DNA from: Vulcanimicrobiota bacterium
GTDB taxonomy: Bacteria; Vulcanimicrobiota; Vulcanimicrobiia; Vulcanimicrobiales; Vulcanimicrobiaceae
DNA: 13,002 bases
Direction: 5' to 3'
Assembly (NCBI GenBank): GCA_013289785.1
Contig: JABCZE010000014.1
Coordinates: 1 to 13,002 of the forward strand
The translations under genes and the position numbers were made by a program. Shown here piece after piece: positions 7,199 to 13,002 of this stretch. The notes under the pieces were generated by a model. That model was not told the DNA's origin. It did not search any database and saw nothing but the letters and a program-made list of their open reading frames with translations. Positions within the stretch are counted from its first letter, which is position 1; each line of letters starts with the position of its first letter.

Positions 7199-8488
7199 CT
7201 ATCCTCTTTCCGACTGCCAGGTTGCAGGCGCGGCGATATCCGTGCGGTAGGTCAAGGCGGCGCTCCCCAGGCGGCCGGCGAGCCCCTTGACGCTCTCGTA
7301 GGCTCGCGAGCGGGCTTCGTCGAGGGTCTCGCCCAGCGCGGTAACGGTAAGAACGCGTCCGCCTCCGCTGCTGACGGTTCCGTCGGCCAGCGTTGAGGCT
7401 CCCCAGAATGCCTGACAACCCTGCGGAAGCGAAACGTCGGAATCGAGACCCCGCAGCGGGGTGCTGCTGCGCGGGTAATCGCTGGTCGCGAGTACGACGC
7501 CGACGCACCGTTGCGGCGAGACCGTCGCGAGCGAAAGGTCCATCGCACCCTGCGCCGCGGAGTGCAGCAGCATCGCAAAATCTCCGCCGATGCGCGGTAC
7601 GAGCACTTGCGTTTCGGGATCTCCAAAACGCGCGTTGAACTCGATGACGTGTGGCCCGGCGGCATTCCACATCAGCCCGCAGTACAACACGCCGACGTAC
7701 TCTTCACCCTCTGCAAGAAGTCCCCGCAGCAACGGCGCGAGGATGCGTTCGCGCACCGCATCGTCGAGATCGTCGGGAAAACCGTTCGGCGGCGAGTAGG
7801 CACCCATGCCCCCGGTATTTGGACCGCTATCGCCGTCGCCGGCACGTTTATAATCGCAGGCAGCCGCGAACGGCACGATCGCGCGTCCGTCGCAGATTGC
7901 AAAGACGCTCACTTCGCGGCCGCGGATCGGCTCCTCGAGCAGCAGGTCGAGGCCGCCTCCTGGAATCCGGCTGCCTTCGTACCAATCGCTGACGACGGCG
8001 CGCGCCACATCCGGGCCCGGCGCAATGACGACGCCCTTACCCGCGGCAAGTCCATCGGCTTTAACGACGACGCCGCCTTTCCACTGCGACAGCGCGCTGC
8101 GAGCTGCGTCAAGTGAATGGATGACGATGGCTTTTGCTGTCGGAATGCCGTGACGTTCCATGAAGCGTTTGGCGAAGATCTTGCTTGACTCCAAACGTCC
8201 GGCGGAACGGTTGGGGCCGAAGACGGTAATCCCGGCCTCCCGAAGCCGATCGCCAACGCCGGCGGCAATCGCCGTCTCCGGGCCGAGGACGACCAGGTCG
8301 ATGTCTTCGCGAAGGGCACGATCCGCTAATCCCTTGCCGTCGGTTGCCGAAATCTCCCAGTTTGCTCCACGCGAGCCCGTGCCCGCATTTCCCGGCGCGG
8401 CAAAAATCGCTTCACAGGAGGGCGATTGCGCGAGTCGCCAGGAGAGCGCATCTTCGCGCGCACCGTTACCAACAACGAGGATTCGCAC
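7199..8488 (-). CDS. purD: Phosphoribosylamine-glycine ligase (GAR synthetase)
   Basis: PurD joins glycine to the unstable product of PurF, using ATP (step 2). The protein is 429 residues, the normal length. It is an ATP-grasp enzyme with an N-terminal Rossmann-like domain (MRILVVGNGARE), LVVLGPE, the FGPNRSAGRLESSKIFAKRF region, KADGLAAGKGV, the signature GDSGPNTGGMGAYSP and the metal-binding EFNARFGDPETQ. The usual GGREHA near the N-terminus reads GAREDA here, so the family His is an Asp, an unusual variant. The start is GTG 8488, with GGGAG six bases upstream, three bases after the guaA stop. It is tightly coupled between guaA and the BI-1 gene. Confidence 0.97.
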   Translation of the reverse strand: MRILVVGNGAREDALSWRLAQSPSCEAIFAAPGNAGTGSRGANWEISATDGKGLADRALREDIDLVVLGPETAIAAGVGDRLREAGITVFGPNRSAGRLESSKIFAKRFMERHGIPTAKAIVIHSLDAARSALSQWKGGVVVKADGLAAGKGVVIAPGPDVARAVVSDWYEGSRIPGGGLDLLLEEPIRGREVSVFAICDGRAIVPFAAACDYKRAGDGDSGPNTGGMGAYSPPNGFPDDLDDAVRERILAPLLRGLLAEGEEYVGVLYCGLMWNAAGPHVIEFNARFGDPETQVLVPRIGGDFAMLLHSAAQGAMDLSLATVSPQRCVGVVLATSDYPRSSTPLRGLDSDVSLPQGCQAFWGASTLADGTVSSGGGRVLTVTALGETLDEARSRAYESVKGLAGRLGSAALTYRTDIAAPATWQSERG

Positions 8489-8491
8489 GTT

Positions 8492-10033
8492 CTACTCCCA
8501 CTCGACGGTGGCCGGCGGTTTCGTCGTAATATCGTAGGCCACGCGATTGACGCCGCGTACTTCATTGACGATCCGCGACGAAATTCGCTCCAAGAGCGCA
8601 TGCGGCAGACGCGCCCAGTCGGCGGTCATGCCGTCCTCGCTGGTGATCGCCCGAATCGCCACGAGATTTGCGTAGGTGCGTCCGTCGCCCATGACGCCGA
8701 CGCTCTTCACCGGCGTCAGCACGGCAAAATACTGCCACGGGTGCGGTTCGAGCGGCGCCGAGTCGATCTCTTCGCGAACGATCGCGTCGGCCTCGCGAAC
8801 GATCGCCAAACGCTCCTCGGTCACGTCGCCGATGATCCGTACCGCCAGACCGGGACCGGGAAACGGTTGGCGCGATACGATTGCATCGGGCAAGCCGAGC
8901 GCCGCACCGAGCACGCGCACTTCGTCTTTAAAAAGCGCGCGCAGTGGCTCGATCAGCGAAAGATTCATTTCATCGGGAAGCCCGCCAACGTTGTGGTGCG
9001 ACTTGATCTTTTGGCCGGCTTTGCTTTGCGGCGTCTTCGATTCGATGACGTCGGGATAGAGCGTGCCCTGCACGAGATATTTGACGCCTGGAATCTTCGC
9101 GGCCTCCTCGTCGAAGACGGCGATGAACTCGTGGCCGATCGCCAGCCGCTTGCGCTCGGGATCTTCGATGCCGGCCAGCTTGCCCAGAAATCGCTCGCGC
9201 GCGTCGACCGCGATTACGTTGAGATGCAGCACGTCTCGAAACGCTGCAACGACTTGTTGCGCTTCATTCATTCGCAGCAAACCGTGATCCACGAAGATGC
9301 ACGTGAGCTGTTCTCCGATCGCGCGCGCGACCAGCGTCGCGGCGACGGCAGAATCCACCCCGCCGGAGAGCGCGCAGATCGCTCTATCGCTGCCGACGCG
9401 TTCGCGGATTTCGCGCACCGCGCTATCGAGAAAGGACTCCATCTTCCAGTCGCGGCCCAGGCCGGCGATCGCGTGCAGAAAGTTGTCGAGAACGGTGCGC
9501 CCGTGTTCGGTGTGCACGACTTCGGGATGAAACTGCACGCCATAGATCTTCTTCTCCGGGTTGCCGATTGCGGCGACGTGGCAGCGCGCCGTCGCAGCCA
9601 GCGCACGATACCCATCCGGCAGCGCGACGACCGAATCGCCGTGCGACATCCACACCCGCGATTCTTCCGGGACGCCGTCAAAGAGCGGCGTTTCACGATC
9701 GGCGACCACGAGCGTGGCCGGACCGTACTCGGCGTGATCGAGCTGTACCAACTCCGCGCCGATGTCGCGAGCCAGAAGCTGCATGCCGTAACAGATGCCG
9801 AGAATCGGCACGCCGGCCTCCACGATCGCGGGATCCATCTTCGGCGCACCGTCTGCCAGCGTGCTTTCGGGGCCGCCGGAGAGAATCAGCGCCGCGGGAT
9901 CGCGCAACGAAAGGGCGCTCCAGGCAGCGTCGTATGGCACGATCTCGCAGTAGACGCCCAGCTCCCGTGTCCGGCGCGCAATCAACTGGCTGTATTGCGC
10001 GCCGAAATCCAGGATCAGAACGGTCGGCTGCAT
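8492..10033 (-). CDS. guaA: GMP synthase, glutamine-hydrolysing
   Basis: GuaA converts XMP to GMP with ATP and glutamine. The 513-residue single chain has a class I glutamine amidotransferase domain with triad Cys81 (GICYGMQLL), His169 and Glu171 (QFHPEV). The ATP-pyrophosphatase domain carries the P-loop SGGVDS (223-228) and VDHGLLR. The C-terminal dimerisation domain includes RQPFPGPGLAVRI and ends in YDITTKPPATVEWE, the typical family end. The start is ATG 10033, with an AGGGAGGG sequence just upstream. It follows tpx by 9 bases and is followed by purD after 3 bases. The other guanine-branch gene, guaB, is not in the window. Confidence 0.98.
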   Translation of the reverse strand: MQPTVLILDFGAQYSQLIARRTRELGVYCEIVPYDAAWSALSLRDPAALILSGGPESTLADGAPKMDPAIVEAGVPILGICYGMQLLARDIGAELVQLDHAEYGPATLVVADRETPLFDGVPEESRVWMSHGDSVVALPDGYRALAATARCHVAAIGNPEKKIYGVQFHPEVVHTEHGRTVLDNFLHAIAGLGRDWKMESFLDSAVREIRERVGSDRAICALSGGVDSAVAATLVARAIGEQLTCIFVDHGLLRMNEAQQVVAAFRDVLHLNVIAVDARERFLGKLAGIEDPERKRLAIGHEFIAVFDEEAAKIPGVKYLVQGTLYPDVIESKTPQSKAGQKIKSHHNVGGLPDEMNLSLIEPLRALFKDEVRVLGAALGLPDAIVSRQPFPGPGLAVRIIGDVTEERLAIVREADAIVREEIDSAPLEPHPWQYFAVLTPVKSVGVMGDGRTYANLVAIRAITSEDGMTADWARLPHALLERISSRIVNEVRGVNRVAYDITTKPPATVEWE

Positions 10034-10042
10034 CGCCCTCCC

Positions 10043-10585
10043 TTACGCAGCGGCGGCGGCAGCGGCGTGAAGGGCGGCATCATAATCGGGTTCGCTGGCA
10101 ACTTCGGGGACGATCTCGACGTACGAAATCGTGCGATCTTTTCCGATCACGACGATGGCTCGCGCCAAAAGGCCGAGCTCCGAGATCAGCAGGCCGTAGT
10201 TCGTGCCGAAGCTGTGGCTCCGGTAATCGGAGAGCATGTCGAGCTTCACGTCGCCTTCGGCCGTGCACCAGCGGGCCTGCGCAAACGGCAAATCCATGCT
10301 GACCACGGCGGCCTTCACCCCTTCGGGTAGCTCGCCCAGGCGATCGTTGAACTTCTTGGATTCGAGGGAGCAGACGCTCGTGTCGAGCGAAGGGACGACG
10401 ATCAATAACGCGGCGCGGTTACCTTCGTCGAGAAGCGTCTCCGGAGTGACGGTCGAGAGATCGCCGGAGGTCAAGGTAAAGCTGGGTGCCGGATCGCCGC
10501 GTCGCAGCGCCGGCCCGAGCAGCGTCATCGGTTGTCCTTTGAACGTCACCACGCCGGCACGCTCTTGAACGTTGTCAACGGTCAT
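10043..10585 (-). CDS. tpx: Thiol peroxidase (Tpx-type atypical 2-Cys peroxiredoxin)
   Basis: Reduces hydrogen and alkyl peroxides with electrons from thioredoxin. The protein is 180 residues, slightly longer than the usual 165-170. Peroxidatic Cys72 lies in PSLDTSVC (Thr69 is the family T-x-x-C threonine) and resolving Cys107 in LPFAQARWC, the hallmark Tpx spacing. The C-terminal EPDYDAAL is typical and is followed by an unusual run of seven alanines. The start ATG 10585 has a strong Shine-Dalgarno five bases upstream. A TTGACC at 10626-10621 could be a -35, but the matching -10 (TTTTCT, 18 bases on) is poor, so an independent promoter is uncertain. It lies 32 bases after purP. Confidence 0.96.
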   Translation of the reverse strand: MTVDNVQERAGVVTFKGQPMTLLGPALRRGDPAPSFTLTSGDLSTVTPETLLDEGNRAALLIVVPSLDTSVCSLESKKFNDRLGELPEGVKAAVVSMDLPFAQARWCTAEGDVKLDMLSDYRSHSFGTNYGLLISELGLLARAIVVIGKDRTISYVEIVPEVASEPDYDAALHAAAAAAA

Positions 10586-10590
10586 GTACT

Positions 10591-10596
10591 ACCTCC
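10591..10596 (-). promoter_or_regulatory. Ribosome binding site of tpx
   Basis: GGAGGT on the minus strand, five bases before the ATG at 10585. It is the clearest Shine-Dalgarno in the window and contrasts with the SD-less starts of purF and the XRE gene. Confidence 0.8.
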
Positions 10597-10617
10597 AGAA
10601 AAGCGAATCGAATGAAT

Positions 10618-11814
10618 TCAGGTCAACACGTCCGGGAGCCGTTTGGTGTCGCGGGCCATTACGACTTCCATCGCAATCCGTTCGCCGACTGAGACGTCGC
10701 GGCCCCAGCGGTAGGCCGAATACGGAGTAAATCGCGTCCCCGGCGAGCCCGGTATACGAAGCGACACGTCGTAGCAAACGAGTTCCTTTGGCGGACCGGC
10801 CGCCACGATACATTGCAGCGCGAACGGTCCGATGACGCCGGGCGGTTGCGCCTCACGCGCGGCGCGAACGAAGCGCTCGCCCATGTCAAACGCCGGCTCC
10901 AACATCGACTCCACGACCGTCGCCGCGATGTGACCCGCCTCTTCCAAGCGCATCGTGATTCCGCGAACCGCTTCGAACGCCGACGGCGGTACGTTGCGGA
11001 AGCCCTCCAAGTTGGTCTGCCGCCGCGTATCGGTGCCGCTCAACTCGAGCTCCACCAAAAGCGGCGAGTAGAAAAAGTTGAAGTTCACCGAGGGGCCCAG
11101 GGCATATTCCTCGATTCTCGCCGACGCAAGGCCCGCGGCGCTCAACGTCCCTTCGTCCATCAGGTGATCGGCCGTCGCGCGGTACTCCTCCGGCGACGAC
11201 GCGAGAAAGAAAGCGCGTTCAAACGAAACGCGCGCGTGTGGCGCCTTCACCATCACCAGGCAGTCGATCTCGTCGGGAGTCGCATACCGCCGCGGGTGCC
11301 GAATCCCCGCCGCTCGCATCAGCGAGTATTGGTCCGTCTCCACGGAGCCTGTCCTGAGCGCAGTAATGTCATCCTGAGCGGAGTCGAAGGACGAAGGGCG
11401 CTCTTCGGCTTTGAGCAGGGCGCGGTTTCCGAAGAACGGCACCAGCATCCGCCGCTCGATTTCCTCGTACTCGTACTTTTCGTGGAGGTAGACCTCGAAG
11501 GAGCGATTGGGAACGAAGATGACGTTCTCACGAAGCAGCCGTTGCTGCACCTCCTCGTCGAGGATATCAGAGAACGCTTGCAGTTCGAGCACGGCGTCGA
11601 CGCAGCCGCGGCCGACGGGCTGCTCGCGGCGAGCAAAATGCCGCAGGTAGGTCTGCTCGCGGCCCTTGGCGGTAACGACCAGGTTGCGCAGCGCCTGCGC
11701 GCGCGCGCCGTAGGCCACCTCGAGCGCCGAGTGGCTTCCGATCGAACAGAGCGTGAGGCGAGCAGGGTCGTACGCTGCGACAATCCTTCGACTCCGCTCA
11801 GGATGACATACCAC
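10618..11814 (-). CDS. purP: PurP-family formate-dependent AICAR ligase (FAICAR synthetase-like), carrying two repeat-derived segments
   Basis: PurP of archaea formylates AICAR with formate and ATP, replacing the folate-dependent PurH domain. Similarity to M. jannaschii PurP is clear throughout: SIGSH (24-28, His28 matching AICAR-binding His27), AKGREQTY, FFGNRALL, AGIRHPRRYATPDEID, IEEYALG, FFYSPL, PPGVIGPFALQ and a C-terminal GERIAMEV. The protein is 398 residues against 361. Much of the excess is residues about 140-158, encoded by a dispersed repeat. The N-terminus (CHPERSRRI, 3-11) is encoded by a second copy. The start is GTG 11814, 7 bases after cydB, with no Shine-Dalgarno; it puts the GSH motif one residue from its M. 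jannaschii position. The frame stays open to 11883 inside cydB. M. jannaschii has HGSF where this protein has NRSF, so it may be a PurP paralogue with another substrate. Confidence 0.8.
   Translation of the reverse strand: MVCHPERSRRIVAAYDPARLTLCSIGSHSALEVAYGARAQALRNLVVTAKGREQTYLRHFARREQPVGRGCVDAVLELQAFSDILDEEVQQRLLRENVIFVPNRSFEVYLHEKYEYEEIERRMLVPFFGNRALLKAEERPSSFDSAQDDITALRTGSVETDQYSLMRAAGIRHPRRYATPDEIDCLVMVKAPHARVSFERAFFLASSPEEYRATADHLMDEGTLSAAGLASARIEEYALGPSVNFNFFYSPLLVELELSGTDTRRQTNLEGFRNVPPSAFEAVRGITMRLEEAGHIAATVVESMLEPAFDMGERFVRAAREAQPPGVIGPFALQCIVAAGPPKELVCYDVSLRIPGSPGTRFTPYSAYRWGRDVSVGERIAMEVVMARDTKRLPDVLT
11352..11391 (+). repeat. Dispersed repeat, copy A, inserted in frame within purP
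   Basis: The core at 11366-11391 is 26 bases and matches copy B (11784-11809) exactly in inverted orientation. Next to it, TCCTGAGCGCAGT (11352-11364) and TCCTGAGCGGAGT (11372-11384) form a 20-base-period direct repeat with one mismatch. On the purP strand it is translated as SSFDSAQDD followed by ITALRTGS, a peptide signature of a repeat family scattered through many bacterial genomes. It adds residues absent from archaeal PurP, without breaking the frame. Confidence 0.85.
11784..11809 (-). repeat. Dispersed repeat, copy B, at the cydB/purP junction
   Basis: 26 bases identical to the copy A core, on the opposite strand. It begins 12 bases after the cydB stop and is translated in purP as CHPERSRRI, directly after the presumed GTG start. 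The ends of the element (TCCT and AGGA) can pair, but the hairpin is imperfect. Its position suggests it replaced the native 5' end of purP. Confidence 0.85.
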
Positions 11815-11821
11815 CGGCGCG

Positions 11822-12808
11822 TCATTCGACGCGAACCTTTCCGGCCATGCGCCGCCAGACGATGGGCGCGTAGACGGCGACACCGGCGATTCCGATCAGC
11901 GTCGCGGTCAGCGCGCAGGCCAGCGCGGCCTCGGAAGGGGCGGCCGCAAAGATCGAGATGCCGCTGCTGCGCGCGGGAAAGGCCGGCAGGAGGTATGGGA
12001 AGATCGTGCCGGCACACGCGGCGAGCAGCGTTGCGATAAAGCACGACGACATAACGAAGGCCGCACCGGCGCGTCCCGCCCGCGCGCTGCGCCACATCGC
12101 AGCCAACGCGATCAGCGAGAGCAGCGGCATCGCGAAGAGCCAGGGGGCTCGCAGCGGCGCATTCATCGAAACGGTCAGCGCCGTGACGGCGAGGTAGAGG
12201 ATCAAGACCAGCCACGAGCCGCGGGCGACGATGCGGAGCGCTCTGGCGGCAAGCTTCCCCTCAATCCGCATCGCCACAAATGCGGCGCCGTGCACGCACA
12301 GCGTCGCGAGCGCAAAGACTCCAACCAGCAGCGCGTAGGGATTGAGCAAGAACGCAAAGGTGCCTTGGAAGTATCCCGCCGCGTCGAGCGGCACGCCGCG
12401 CAGCAGATTCCCCAGTGCAATGCCGAAAACGAAGATCAAGAGCGCGCTCGAGAGACAGAACGCGGCGTCCCAAAACTGGTGCCAAACCTCCGACGGCAAG
12501 TGCCCGCGCAGCTCCAGCGCGATGCCGCGGAACATCAGCAGCCACAGCACGACGATGAAGGGGAGATAGAAGCCCGAAAACGAGGAGGCATAGGCCACCG
12601 GAAAGAGGGCGAAGAGCGCGGCTCCGGCGGCGATCAGCCAAACTTCATTGCCGTTCCAAAACGGCCCGATACCGGCCATCGTCGCGGCGCGTTCGCGATC
12701 CGAGCGCGCGATCAGCGGCGCGATTGCCGCAACGCCGAGATCGTAGCCGTCGAGCAGCACGTACATCGTCAGCATGAAGGCGATGGCGATAAAGCCGGCG
12801 ACGCTCAC
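11822..12808 (-). CDS. cydB: Cytochrome bd ubiquinol oxidase subunit II
   Basis: CydB is the membrane partner of CydA in the bd-type terminal oxidase, which oxidises quinol and reduces oxygen with high affinity without pumping protons. The protein is 328 residues with eight or nine hydrophobic spans. It shows the family start FIAIAFMLTMYVLLDGYDLG, the FWNGNEVWLIAAG segment, a hydrophobic FALFPVAYA, and a long helix bundle to the basic end WRRMAGKVRVE. The start is GTG 12808, which overlaps the cydA stop by 4 bases; GGAG lies about 10 bases upstream. The frame remains open to 12982, but that part is a shadow of cydA. It is followed after 7 bases by the purP start. Confidence 0.95.
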   Translation of the reverse strand: MSVAGFIAIAFMLTMYVLLDGYDLGVAAIAPLIARSDRERAATMAGIGPFWNGNEVWLIAAGAALFALFPVAYASSFSGFYLPFIVVLWLLMFRGIALELRGHLPSEVWHQFWDAAFCLSSALLIFVFGIALGNLLRGVPLDAAGYFQGTFAFLLNPYALLVGVFALATLCVHGAAFVAMRIEGKLAARALRIVARGSWLVLILYLAVTALTVSMNAPLRAPWLFAMPLLSLIALAAMWRSARAGRAGAAFVMSSCFIATLLAACAGTIFPYLLPAFPARSSGISIFAAAPSEAALACALTATLIGIAGVAVYAPIVWRRMAGKVRVE

Positions 12809-13002
12809 GCCGGCTCGCTCCACGACGGGCCTCGCCCGATCTCCCGCAGGACGAGATACAGAAAGAGGACGCCGAGCAAAAAGTACATTCCGGCAAACCC
12901 GATGAGTGTGAAGATCGTCTCCCCGCTGGAAACGGTCGGCGAGCCTCCGGCCGCCGTCTTCATCAAACCGTAAACGACCCACGGCTGGCGCCCGACCTCG
13001 GC
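12805..13002 (-). CDS. cydA: Cytochrome bd ubiquinol oxidase subunit I, C-terminal 65 residues
   Basis: Only the C-terminus is in the window; the rest lies beyond the right edge. The first visible residues AEVGRQPWVVYGLMKT are the conserved CydA motif (GRQPW) that precedes the last transmembrane helix. That helix follows as FTLIGFAGMYFLLGVLFLYLVL. The protein ends in GRGPSWSEPA and its TGA overlaps the cydB GTG. The length class of the quinol loop cannot be judged from this fragment. Confidence 0.93.
   Translation of the reverse strand, partial: AEVGRQPWVVYGLMKTAAGGSPTVSSGETIFTLIGFAGMYFLLGVLFLYLVLREIGRGPSWSEPA

Noticed and set aside
7188..7670. Possible long N-terminal extension of the BI-1 protein
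   Set aside because: The region is conserved purD coding sequence. The ATG at 7187 has a Shine-Dalgarno and gives the normal family length.
8426..10330. Very long plus-strand open frame (634 codons) opposite guaA, purD and tpx
   Set aside because: It spans the boundaries of three conserved minus-strand genes and its translation has no recognisable domain, so it is an antisense shadow.
11366..11809. The two inverted 26-base repeats as ends of an insertion sequence
   Set aside because: The DNA between them is conserved purP coding sequence with no transposase. The repeats are better seen as separate dispersed elements.
10813..12039. Plus-strand open frame (408 codons) opposite purP and cydB
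   Set aside because: Shadow of conserved genes. It is open across the repeats only because those are open in several frames.
12809..12982. Possible N-terminal extension of cydB
   Set aside because: This stretch encodes the conserved CydA C-terminus in another frame. The CydB family begins right at GTG 12808.

Overview
The window is a dense, GC-rich bacterial chromosome segment. It carries purine-biosynthesis genes mixed with respiratory and redox genes. Six of the twelve coding regions appear to start with GTG, gaps are mostly under 35 bases, and several genes touch or overlap (GTGA overlaps at pepA/panB and cydA/cydB). I see no tRNA, rRNA, CRISPR array, transposase, phage gene or non-coding stretch over 100 bases. 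I cannot name the organism. The Fe-S type PurF, a cytochrome bd pair, a PurP-family protein that is best known from archaea, and dispersed SSFDSAQDD/HPERSRRI-type repeats would suit an under-cultivated bacterial phylum such as Eremiobacterota or a relative, but that is a guess.

Layout, left to right. Positions 1-2071 (minus) hold purM followed after one base by a gene running off the left edge. That gene encodes an N-terminal GNAT-type acetyltransferase-like domain fused to a PurN glycinamide-ribotide formyltransferase. Positions 2086-4439 (plus) hold pepA (M17 aminopeptidase) overlapping panB (pantothenate pathway). An 86-base convergent gap follows. Positions 4526-6493 (minus) hold a small Cro/CI-type regulator and purF. 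Positions 6516-12808 (minus) hold, in transcription order, cydB, purP-like, tpx, guaA, purD and a Bax-inhibitor-1 family membrane protein. The C-terminus of cydA enters at the right edge (12805-13002).

How the genes fit together. PurF, PurD, PurN and PurM supply steps 1, 2, 3 and 5 of IMP synthesis. The PurP-like ligase would supply formate-dependent AICAR formylation, and GuaA makes GMP. The minus-strand run from cydA to the BI-1 gene is spaced like one operon, with a possible extra promoter before tpx. purF and the regulator each have an extended -10 element exactly 8 bases before the start codon and no good Shine-Dalgarno, which predicts leaderless or near-leaderless mRNAs.

The most notable observations are: (1) the GNAT-PurN fusion; (2) a dispersed repeat present as two inverted copies, both translated within purP, one supplying the N-terminus and one forming an in-frame insertion of about 19 residues at the start of the ATP-grasp region; (3) the paired leaderless promoters; (4) a [4Fe-4S]-type PurF in which a propeptide is ruled out by an upstream in-frame stop. 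No defence or otherwise wholly new multi-gene system is evident.
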